From Tetrastigma voinierianum (taxonomy: Eukaryota; Streptophyta; Magnoliopsida; Vitales; Vitaceae), in contig JAEQBH010005300.1 of assembly GCA_016808115.1 (NCBI GenBank), positions 332,960 through 396,959 of the forward strand: DNA of 64,000 bases. Reading direction: 5' to 3'. The notes under the pieces are model-generated. The model worked only from the letters and a program-made list of their open reading frames with translations, had not been told where the DNA came from and did no database searches. Of this stretch, positions 11,044 through 20,952 are shown one piece after another; positions within the stretch are counted from its first letter, which is position 1; every line of letters starts with the position of its first letter. The position numbers and the translations under genes are program-made.

Positions 11044-12599
11044 ATGTTGTAGTTCATAAGTACCCTCATATTTAATGTTGTAGTTCATTTATGCTTCTAC
11101 CATCATGAGTTTGCTTTGTTGGACAAACGAACGTTAAAACGCGGTTAACTTGGAAAGCCACATGTCTTGCTCCGTTAACACCACCAATTCTCCCCAATTT
11201 AAGACGAATAGGGAATCAAGTTCTTTCCAATTTCAATCCAAATTCTGAAATAGAAAACCCTAAGTCCTAATGTGTTCAACCTCAATTACATTTCTTACCC
11301 TAATTGAATCCAAATTGGACATCGAAATCATCTTCTTCTCCCAAATTTAACCCCTTATCGAAATTTCACCCCTAAATCCTCCCTACAACACATCGAAATT
11401 AAAAGGGTCATTTTCTTGCGATTTTCCTCACAAATTTACAAATTAATTTCGGAATACAAAATGCGAAATTGATTGTGAAATGCATTTCCCCCCTTAATTT
11501 CGAATTAAAATAATGGTAAATTTTGGAGAAATTTGAGGAAAATCAATATGGGCCAAGAACAAAATCGATTTGGGGAAAATCCCCCTTAATTTTGATATCA
11601 AATTAGGGTTAAATTTCAATCTAGGATTAGGGTGAAATTAGGGCAAAAATTCGATCTCACATTTGAGGAGATTTAGGGCAAAAAAGTCAAGAAGAACCTT
11701 TTTGATTTTGATGCCAGATTATGGGGGAAATTTGACAAAATTTTATGGACCTTTTCCGAGACGTTGTTGGTAGAATAGTTAATAATTTTTACTTTTCGAG
11801 ATGAAACAAAATGATTATATGTTATCTAAGATGGTTACTTTAATATCTAAAAGTCTTCTTCTTAAGATGATTGCTTTTTACGCATTATTCATAAAAAAAA
11901 ATCAAATATTTTCACTTTTTATACTTAAACAAAAAAAAGTCAAGATTTCAATAATAAATCGTTAAAAAAAACAGAGAAGACTTTTTATGTTCAAACAAAA
12001 AAAGTCAAGATTTCAATAATAAATCGTTAAAAAAAAAAACAGAGAAGGAATTGACAAGAAAAGTTAAATTTTGATTTATTTTTTTTTCTATTTAGCAAAA
12101 AAAATTAAAATTTCAATAATAAATGATGAAAAAATTAAAAAACAAGAGATTGAACAAGAAAAGTTAACAAATAAATCAAACCAAAGCGTGGGATATATCT
12201 CAGATTTTGTTGTTTCAGTCAGCTCTAAATTCGATTTGAATCATCAACGGTCAGGATTATTTCTGTTTGGCCATTCGAATTTGAGGTTGAAACCGTTGAA
12301 TAAGATTTTCTTTGTTCTACAAAAATAAATTAAATTTAATCTTCGTGGAAACATCCACATGAAGCTTCCAACTTTCAAAACCATTTTCTTGGTTTCATCC
12401 GCTGAAAGAGATTGTTATCCGGATATTTGATTTATTCAATATTGATGGCATCGTGGACAAATATAATGCTCATCCAAGTTTGATTTTTCATTGCCCATCA
12501 TTTCAAATAACGACCAGGTCTCCTAATATTACTTGTCTGATATGAATTCTTTTTTCCCTTTATTTATTTATTTTTTTTTTGGGTCTTTGCGGATTTGCC
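11044..12599. other. Intergenic DNA between DUF1262 copies 1 and 2
   Basis: No coding sequence is visible. The first ~80 bases repeat TTAATGTTGTAGTTCAT twice. The stretch 11125-11765 has no counterpart in the 3' flank of copy 2, whereas 11766-11870 does, so about 640 bp was inserted, bordered by TTGTTGG on both sides. The part 12180-12599 is upstream DNA shared with copy 4 (41580-42127) and partly with copy 5. Confidence 0.5.
11915..12044. repeat. 65-bp tandem duplication upstream of copy 2
   Basis: The segment with AAAAGTCAAGATTTCAATAA followed by TAAATCGTTAAAAAAA and ACAGAGAAG occurs twice head to tail, period 65 bp (anchor GTCAAGATTTC at 11939 and 12004). Differences are mostly in the length of A runs. 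Confidence 0.8.
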
Positions 12600-12606
12600 T
12601 ATAAAG
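12600..12606 (+). promoter_or_regulatory. TATA box of DUF1262 copy 2
   Basis: TATAAAG within TTTGCCTATAAAGATAAGCA lies 68 bp before the ATG. The same TTTGCCTATAAA context occurs before copy 4 (42128) and copy 5 (59326). The leader between TATA and ATG is a purine-rich GAAAAAGAAAGAAAAG run in all three, which points to a conserved core promoter. Confidence 0.7.
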
Positions 12607-12667
12607 ATAAGCATACTCGAATGTTCGATTAATATCCGATCACAGAGAAAAAGAAAGAAAAGAAAAA

Positions 12668-14021
12668 ATGTATGTGACAAGGCCTCTTTCTCTGTACAGA
12701 AGGTCTCCTGAAGCTCTCTCCTTACCTCCTCCTGAAGGCCCGAATTCCGGTTTTCTGATTCTCCAGGATGAAGAGTCTGAAACCTATTGTTGTTTCGGAT
12801 TATGCAAGGAAGCCGACATCAAAGACTTCCCTTTCCCTCAAAACAAGAACCTAACGGTTCGACATTCTACGCAGGGTGGAGAGAACCAATACACTAGCTA
12901 TTACGAGGTCTTGTTCATCCCAGTTCTTAATCAGCCGCTGTCTCTGAATCGATACTATGTGATAAAGCGAAGCGGGAAGCACAAAGGGTATGCTTATAAC
13001 ATAATCTCCATATGCCATATATGATAATATTTATGCAATAATTAAGCAACCCATGAAATTTAATTGTATGAATACTTATTATGTTCTATGCATCTACTGA
13101 ATTTTTGCTTAGACGTTCATCGTAACTCCTTGTTATTCTAACCTGCCGGGCGTCTACTGATCCGTTTTGTAGGAAGCGTACGCAAGTTCGAGGGAAGAGG
13201 ACATGAGCACTTGTTGTTTCTGCATGTGCGTTAAGGATGTACAGCCGAGACCACTGGATACCCAAGACATATACCAGCAGTTTGAGGTCTCTTTCCGGGA
13301 AGGAGCTTGTTATCCCAAGGGCTCTTTCACTACCAAATCCATTGCTCCAGATGGGTTTCCTCCATATTTCTTGAGGAGGGAAAGTTGGAGTCTTTCCACC
13401 TCAACTCCCCGTAGATACACGCTGGGTGAAGCGGCGGGGCTTGACCACTCCCTGAGAGCTCGCCTCCCGGACTTCAACTTCCCCATGTCTGAACCGGTTG
13501 TTGTCGGAAAATGGTACTGCCCTTTCATGTTTGTTAAAGACGGAGAATTGAAAGATCAGGTGAAGACATCTCCTTATTACGAGATGACGCTCGAGCAGAA
13601 ATGGGAGCAGATATTTTCTTGTGAGAACAATTCATAGTGAAGGGAAGAACAACACTGTTGCTGTGGATGTTGTTGTCAAAGGAGAAGTTGTTGTGGTAGG
13701 TGAAGGGAAACAGTAAATCAGGAGAGAACTGTGGAAGACAAGGTGATATGGTTTAGGGGTAGTAGAGGGAGAAGCGTAGGGCTGAGATTGGAGACTATGG
13801 AGAGAATGAAATGGGAGCAAGTGAGGGGTGGGTGGGATGGAGAGAGGAGAAGGGAAGTGAGAGTGGAGAGAACAGAGGAGTATGTGGGGATAGGTGGTCG
13901 GTGGTCCAAATTCGGCTGCTATGTGTTGGTTGAGACCTTTGTTTTGAAAAGAATGGATGGAAGCTTGGTGTTGAGATATGGATTCAGGCACACCCACCAG
14001 ATTAAGAGCAGATGGGATTGA
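12668..14021 (+). CDS. DUF1262-type protein gene, copy 2 (best preserved; two 1-nt indels)
   Basis: Two exons are visible. Exon 1 (12668-12987) runs from MYVTRPLSLYRRSPEALS to IKRSGKHKG; the donor is GG|GTATGC. The intron is 185 bp. Exon 2 (13173-14021) follows TTTTGTAG and runs from EAYASSREEDMSTCCFC, through STSTPRRYTLGEAAGLDHSL and EPVVVGKWYCPFMFVKDGEL, to a C-terminus ending HTHQIKSRWD. The product would be about 390 residues; I see no signal peptide or membrane segment. Compared with copies 4 and 5, one G is missing at the exon 2 start (AGGAAGCG against AGGGAAGCG), and one C is added near 13634, giving an early TAG; a G missing near 13708 restores the frame for the C-terminal third. These may be assembly errors or real lesions. 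The family is known by its conserved domain; its function is unknown. Confidence 0.7.
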
Positions 14022-15470
14022 GACAGTCACCCCACAAAAAATAAAAAACAGAGCTTCCCCTGTTTCTATGTACATGAAATCCTTTATATGCAAGATTTGT
14101 CGGTAGGATAGTTAATTATTTTCCCTTTTGGAACAGAATGATTATATGTTATCTGAGTAGGTTATTGTCTTTAATGTCTCAGGGATTGTTGAATATAACT
14201 TTTATTTTGTTGGTGTAATATAATTAAATATTAAATTATTTGTTTTTGTAAAATTGTATGTCTATTAAGTATTAACTTATTTATTTTTATACTTTTAAAA
14301 TCAACATCTTAAATATATTTAAAAATTAATCAGCATGATCAACGCCCAACAGTCTATTTAGAAATTAATCAGCATTATTTATTAAATTTGGGGAAAAATA
14401 AAAAGGAAAAGGGAAAAAAAAACTAGAAAAGCCAGGCATTGCCACAGGAAGAGGAAGACTGGATTGAAAGCAGTCTGTAATGTACGATGGTTGGTTTCTT
14501 GAGACACAAGGGCATTCCAATTTCCATCTGTGGGCCGCAACCGGGTTTCCAGATATCCAGTTCAATTCCAATTTCCTTTTTCCTCCTTTTCCTTTGAAAA
14601 GTAACCCATCTCTCTACTCTAGTCTCTAGATCCACAGCCTGTTCTCCCTATCTAGAACACCACTTCGTTTCTCAAAGCAAACTCACATTCCCCTTCCTGA
14701 AGTTCTAAAACCTTCCCCGGGGGACGCAACCCGATTTTTTTAAATTGCAAGAAATTAAAGTTCTCTACGCCTTTTCCTCACACTATTTTTATGAAAATTG
14801 ATTTTTAGAAGATGCCAATTCACCTTAAATCTCACATCCCGTGTTGATCTTTTTCCATATAGATTGCTTGCCTAAGTGACATTGCACATTTTGATATAAG
14901 ATTTCGTTATTTTTTTAAATCCATGTATTATAAAATGTTTGAATACATCTTGAATATCATAATGTAATTTTACAAATTTATTAGTTATTTATACTTTCTT
15001 TTTTTTTGCATTATAACATTATAATATATTGTTTCTCATGGATACTCGAATCCGATCTCTTCCTTAATATACTCCTTCTAACCCTCAACCCAAATCAATC
15101 TCATTAGCTTATTTATACAAATTATTATTATTATTATTTAATAATTTTATAATCTTATTAATTTTTTTTTAAATACCTTATTAGTTATATATAAATGAAA
15201 GTAATCTTTTCTTAAAATCCTAAAGTAAGTAATCCATATTTAGGGACAAATTTAGCTAGTGATCAATGGGGGCACCCACATTGAATTTTTTTTTTCAAAA
15301 AATTTACTATTGATTCAAGGGGAATTGCACTCAAGTTGTAGATTGGAAATGTATGAAATTTGAATTATTAGACTATAACCCAAATTTGTAAAATTTATAA
15401 AATTTAAGCTACTTAATCTTGCCCCACTAATTATAATGAAACTGTTATTTCATAGAGTTCTTATAAGCAA
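14022..15470. other. 3' flank of copy 2 and AT-rich intergenic DNA
   Basis: The first ~300 bp (to about 14330) match the 3' flank of copy 4 (43559-43890), including the likely 3' UTR with AGCTTCCCCTGTTTCTATGT. The rest is AT-rich with no gene recognised. A short (ATT)n run lies at 15121-15138. Confidence 0.6.
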
Positions 15471-16048
15471 ACAAAGGGTATGATTATAACATAATCTCCA
15501 GATGCTTTTAATTGTTAGCTATTCATATAATGTACGGCCCTATATATAATATAAAGGGAGATAGAAAGAATCTTTCATGAATTGTAATAACATTTGTAAC
15601 TCCATATTATGGGATTTAATGTGTGCATAATGCATATGAGTAATTGAATGTTAAATATGCATAACCTATGAAATTTAATTGAATGTATTATTTGTTATGT
15701 TTTATGCATCTAAAATTGTTTTTAAAATAAATTCATTTAGGCCTGAAGTTTTTAGCTTACATTAAGAACTCCTTGTTATTCCAAACCAAGCGTGTCTAAC
15801 TTGATCCGGTTTGTAGGGAAGTGTATGCAAACTCGAGGGAAGAAGATATGAGCACTTGTTGTTTCTGCAGGTGCATTAATGATGTAAAGCCGATGCCACT
15901 GGTTCCCCAAGACATATACCAACAGTTTGAGGTCCACTCCGAGAAGGAACTTGCATTCCGGAGGCTATTTCAATGCCAAATAGATTGCTCCAACCATCCT
16001 TCTTGAGGAGGAAAGGTTGGAATCTTTCTACCTCAACTCCCCATAGAT
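15471..16048 (+). pseudogene. DUF1262-type gene, copy 3, upstream part (split by Copia)
   Basis: Only the last few bases of exon 1 (ACAAAGG, to 15477) remain before the donor GTATGATTATAAC. The intron runs to 15816, and exon 2 starts at 15817 with the equivalent of VYANSREEDMSTCCFCRC and continues to QDIYQQFEV, after which the frame shifts. Homology stops at 16048 within CTCAACTCCCCATAGAT, where the Copia 5' LTR begins. The gene continues at 26800. The promoter and nearly all of exon 1 are missing, so this copy was probably dead before or soon after the insertion. Confidence 0.85.
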
Positions 16049-16799
16049 GTGGGGTCCAGCCTCATAAATGTTGTTGCAACAGCTGCAATTTCCTTCTGGA
16101 GAAGAATTTCTCCACATTGCCTATCTCATATTCCTATGGAAGAGAATTGACCTTTGTTTCAACCAATGAAAATGGTTTCCATTTCAACAAATGGAATCCA
16201 TCCGGGGATCAAACATTTGCCTATAAATAGGCTACGAGGAATATAATCAAATGAGTAATTTCTGCAGATCAAAAGCTGGTAGGATCATTCCTTCAATCAC
16301 ACAAAGTCGAAGGAGCATGTTGCTGAACAACCGTTATCTGGCCACCGGCAGAATGGCGCAAACATAATATTTCACAAAGATACTAAGAGATAAACTCGAG
16401 CATTTCGCCGAAAGATATTCGCAAGTGCCGACATCTTCGCCGCTTTATCTCATAAATGATTATTTTCATATTTGCCATGCGAGGTTTCTCATTCTAAGGT
16501 CTCTAAAATCAAGCTACCCATCCATCTACACTTTCATTTCCCCTAAAGTTGGCATAGCCACCCATCTCGTTGTTTCTATTATGGGATTTGACCAAATCTC
16601 CAAACCGCTATTTCATTCAGGATTACAATAACCACCCAATCAAGGTTTAATTTCTTTCAATGCCGCATCACACCTAATTATTGGGTGTTTTATCCTATGG
16701 ATCGCACTCCTTGCCCCCAATTGCTAACATTTATAGTGGATTGGCAAAGCTACCCGATATTACCACGTAATATTCATAAGCCACTCACAATCCTAAACA
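16048..16799 (+). repeat. 5' LTR of Copia A
   Basis: The LTR begins TGTGGGGTCC and ends CTCACAATCCTAAACA, about 752 bp. It aligns with the two pieces of the 3' LTR: CATAAATGTTGTTGC (16062) with CATAAATGTTGTCGC (23798), and ATCTACACTTTCATTTCCC (16523) with the same string at about 26519. The LTR has CCTATAAATAGGC at 16219-16231, the likely TATA box of the element. Confidence 0.85.
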
Positions 16800-16801
16800 A
16801 C

Positions 16802-16813
16802 TGTATCGCAGCG
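16802..16813 (+). other. Degenerate primer binding site of Copia A
   Basis: TGTATCGCAGCG sits just after the LTR end and resembles the initiator-Met PBS TGGTATCAGAGC, with a few differences. Confidence 0.55.
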
Positions 16814-16839
16814 TAGTTCGAAGTGGGGTGGAATCATGG

Positions 16840-17810
16840 CCGAAGATCATGGTCCCATGATTAAATCTGACAAAGAACAAATTATTCATTATGGAAGTCT
16901 ATGATGGAGACTCCTCACAATCAAAGATTTATGGCAGATCCTGGTTATGAGATAATGTCAAAACCAAATGACATGTCGATCTTGATCGAAGAAGTTGAAG
17001 CAAAGAAAACACGTCATTCGCCAAGAAGTACTACATCAATCTTTATATGTCATGTGTTGCCAAAGACATATCATATACACTCTTGAAGAACTGGAAAACA
17101 TGTAATGAAGACAAAAGAACGCGACAAGCAAAGATTTTCGATGCTAAAGCTAATGAATTTAAAGCTCTCATGCCAATCAATTGCCGAGCATTTGAATGAT
17201 TTCAAGGAATGATCGCGGCAAGATACGTCAAGTGTGTTCTCATCGGATGATGAGACCCAAGCATGCCGCTACTCCTCGCTCATTACTAGACAGCTTGAAT
17301 ACTTCGCGTGCCTCTCAGAAATTCAAATTCTATATGAAGTCATGTTGGCTGGTGCGGAAATAGCCTATTCAATTAAGAAATTCAAGGAAGACCTTCTTAG
17401 AAATTACACACACACCTGCTCGAAAAACAAAGGTCGAAGCAAAAGTAGAGGACCATTTGGGCATAACAAGTCAAGAGGCAGACCCAAGTCAAGAGGCAGA
17501 TCCAAGTTTAGAGAGAAAATAAAGTGTTATCATTATGGCAAAATAGGCCACATTAAAAGGAACTGCAAGATCCTGAAGCAAGGAGGAGACAAGAGCCAGA
17601 AGCAAGAAGAAGACAAAAATACTGCCGCTACAACCTATACCAATGACAATGAAATGACCTTTATTTGTAATCAAGAAGATTGTTGTCATGTAGCAGAACA
17701 AGATGTCGAGTGGGTAGTGGAATCAACAACATCATACCATTGCGTCCCTAAAAGGGAATATTTCTCAATATACAAAGGTGAGACTTTGGCATTGTGCTGA
17801 AGATGGGAAA
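16840..17810 (+). pseudogene. Copia A gag remnant
   Basis: After the PBS, broken frames match copia gag: MAEDHGPM-like start (about 16836), then an open frame at 17234-17800 with a basic KSRGRPKSRGRSK stretch and a zinc-knuckle-like CYHYGKIGHIKRNC. The second Cys of the CX2CX4HX4C knuckle is Tyr here, so the knuckle is defective. The end of this frame (VEWVVESTTSYHCVPKREYF) is the start of the protease region; WVVDSGAS-like becomes WVVESTTS, so the catalytic Asp is lost. Confidence 0.7.
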
Positions 17811-19300
17811 CAAAAGTATTTCCCGCATCATGGGATTTGGCAGGACATCCGCGACAAACAAGCATGAGGTGCACATTAACGCTGAAAGATATGCAATTAC
17901 AATTCCGCACTTCAAGGCCTAAACCTCGATTTATGTGCATATACCGGACAGGATTTGATATAGCCACTTTATCAATAGTGGCAATTTGAAGCTCACCAAG
18001 GGATCATTGGTGGTAGCAAGAGGCAGATTATGTAGTTCCTTGTAAAAGACACAAGCAAAGGTGTGCAGAGACAACAAATGCGCTGATGATGATACTCTCT
18101 ACCCCAGGGCACAAACTGCTAGCACATATGAGCGAGAAGGTGTTGTAACTTTGCCAAATGGGCCTCATCGATATGGTCAAAGACAAATCATCAAACCCTT
18201 GCGGACTATTACTTATTTGGAAAGAACACAAAGTATCATTCCAAAAGAACTCCACCTCAAAATCGTGAGAACCCTGAATTCAATATATTCTAATGTTTGT
18301 GACCCATGTAGGTAGATTCATCGGTGGTAACAAATATTTCGTGCCATTTACGATGATGTTCATGAAAGACACGGGGTGCTACTTGTTGCATACAAAAAGT
18401 CAGCACTTTAACATTTTCATAAATTCCATGCCATGGTGGAGAGATAGTCGAGAAACTTCTCCAAGTTTAATTTAACCGATAATGGTAGAGAATACATTCA
18501 AGTGAAAGTTCAAAAATATTTGCCCCAGTTACTCGAATCAGGTACGAAGACGGTTCTCGCACATCATAGCACAACGTTGTCAGAGATGATGAATCGCACT
18601 CATTATGGAAAAAGTCCAAACAGAGTGTTAAAATTTGCTAAACTTCCTAAGTCATTTTGAGGTGAAGCTGTTAACACTGCAATCCACCTAATCAACATAT
18701 TGCCATCAGTTCCTTTTGACTTTGATATTCCTTAAAGATTTTGGACAGGAAAATATGTTCCATACTCTCATTTGAAGGTGTTTGGATGCAAAGCATTCAT
18801 GCATATACCAAAAGAGCAAATAACGAAGCGTGATGATAAAGCAACTTTGCGTAATCAACGATATGGAGGGAGTTCGCCATGCCATGGATTCGCAGAAGCA
18901 AAAAGATAGTCAAGCAAAGATGTCACTGGCTTCATGAACAAGAAACCATCAAGATATGGAGAAAATGTGAGTGGTGTAAACTCACATTACGGGCAAGTAT
19001 CACAGATTTACACTTGAAACAAACTTCATTAGAAAGTGCCACTGATGAAGCAGAGATGTCTAAATCATAACCAAGGATGGAACTTGATGAACTAGTCATC
19101 GAGGAGGAAGAAAGTGGTGATGATAGTGATACAGGAGGTGTTGATCGTATGATACCTCCACTGTAGTTAAGGACCTTGGTTGAGACTGACAACCGTGAGA
19201 ACTTAACAATCTACAAGGTGAAGCCCAAGTTCAAAGAGTATATTCTAATTAAAACATGAGGGGAACCTAAAAGCTTCCAAGAAGTACAGTCTCACAAAGA
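17811..19300 (+). pseudogene. Copia A protease/integrase remnant
   Basis: Several short frames carry parts of the copia integrase region, including TFIGGNKYFVPF-like residues near 18310 (GRFIGGNKYFVPFTMMFMKD), and near 18770 the conserved LKVFGCKAFMHIPKEQ stretch. Stops and frameshifts interrupt all of it. The stretch 18870-19230 corresponds to the variable linker before RT. Confidence 0.65.
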
Positions 19301-20890
19301 CAAAGACTGTTAGATAAAAGCCATGCGAGAAAAGATGAATTCCTTATGGAAAAATGATACCTACGAGTTGACAAAACTGTCTAAAGGGAGAAAAGCACTC
19401 AAGAATAAATAGGTGTTTAAGCTAAAGAATGACGACAAGAAGTTGTTGAAGTGCAAGGCTCATCTAGTGGTGAAAGGTTTTGGTCAAAAGCAAGGCATTG
19501 ACTTTGATGAAATCTTTTCACCTATTGTGAAAATGTGTTCAATTTGAGTTATAGCCAGATCGAATCTGCATAATCCTGAACTGAGCAACTCGATGTTAAG
19601 ACTGCATTTCTGCATGGTGATCTTGATGAAGAGATCTTTATGGAGCAATCAGAAGGCTTCAAAGTGAAAGGAAAGGAAAACATAGTCTGCAAGTTAAAGA
19701 AAAGTCTATACGGACTTAAATAGGCGTCACGACAATGGTATAAGAAATTTGACTCTTTCATGATGAGTCAGAAGTATAAAAGGACATTTGCATATCCTTG
19801 TGTTTATGTTCGGAAATTCTTTGATGATAAATTCATCATTCTCCTGTTATATGTTGATGATATGCCGACATGTGTCGTGATGCCAATATGATCCGTAGTT
19901 TGTGCCTAATTGTCAAAGACGTTTGACATGAAGGATTTGGGCAATGCAAAGCATATCTTGGGAATGGAGATTCTGCGAGATAGGAAGGCAGGCAAATTGT
20001 GGTTGTCACAAGAAAGATATATTGAACAGATGCTAGAAAGGTTCAATATGAAAAACTGCTCGCTTACACCACTTGCCGGGCCATTTCCAGCCGCAAAGTA
20101 AGAGACTCGGTCCATCTACGGAGAAAGAAAAAGGCGGAATGTCAGTCATTCCATACTCATCGACAATTTGAAGTCTAATGTATGCTATGGTGTGTACAAG
20201 TCTAGTTATATCTCATGCAATTGGAGTTGTAAGCAAATTCCTAGCAAATCTTGGTAAAGGCCATTATCGAGGCAAAATAAATGGGATCTTTAGATATTCG
20301 TAATAGGCACAAAGGTATGTTTAACCTTTAGGGGATCAAAACCATCTCTTGAAGGTTATACTGATTCTGATATGGTTGTAGAAAATCTACTTTTGGGTAC
20401 TTATTTACATTTGCAGGGGAAGTTATATCACGACAGTCAAAGCTACGAGTTGTTTCAATTAATCCACTTCATGTAAGGAGAGAGACAGAAATACCAAGCT
20501 GAAAAGAGATGTGCCAAGTGAAACATGCTTTCTTCTCAAGAACTCGATCAAAACAAAAACACTACATAGTACATCAGGATAGCGTCAAGTGTGGACTTAA
20601 GCAAGAACACTATGTATCATGAAAGGATGAAGCACATAGATGTGAGATATCATTGGATCAGGAAGACTATTGAAGAAAAATTGTTCCAAATAAGAAAGAT
20701 CCACACTCCTGCCAAGAATACGATGATAGGCGTCGATGAAGGTCATTACAAAAAGAAAACTGCACGCATGTATCAAGAACACGGAAGTCTGTCACCAATT
20801 TTGTATATCAAATTTCTGGTACTCTTACCAAAGGACTATTAACTAATCCCCATTAAAGGCACCAAAAACTTGTTTAGACTAAATAGAACT
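19300..20890 (+). pseudogene. Copia A reverse transcriptase / RNase H remnant
   Basis: Recognisable RT blocks in order: NDDKKLLKCKAHLVVKGFGQ (about 19420-19490), QLDVKTAFLHGDLDEEIFM (about 19585-19640), LLYVDDM (about 19848-19864), and an open frame SKTFDMKDLGNAKHILGMEI at 19910-20101. RNase H follows, with MKHIDVRYHWIRKTIEE at 20626-20680. The catalytic YVDD is still visible, but there are internal stops (for example at about 19410 and 19720) and frameshifts, so no enzyme is expected. Confidence 0.85.
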
Positions 20891-20952
20891 TGTATGCTAA
20901 AAATAAAATAGATTTGTCAATGAATTTATTGAAGATTTAGTTCGGGTCATAA

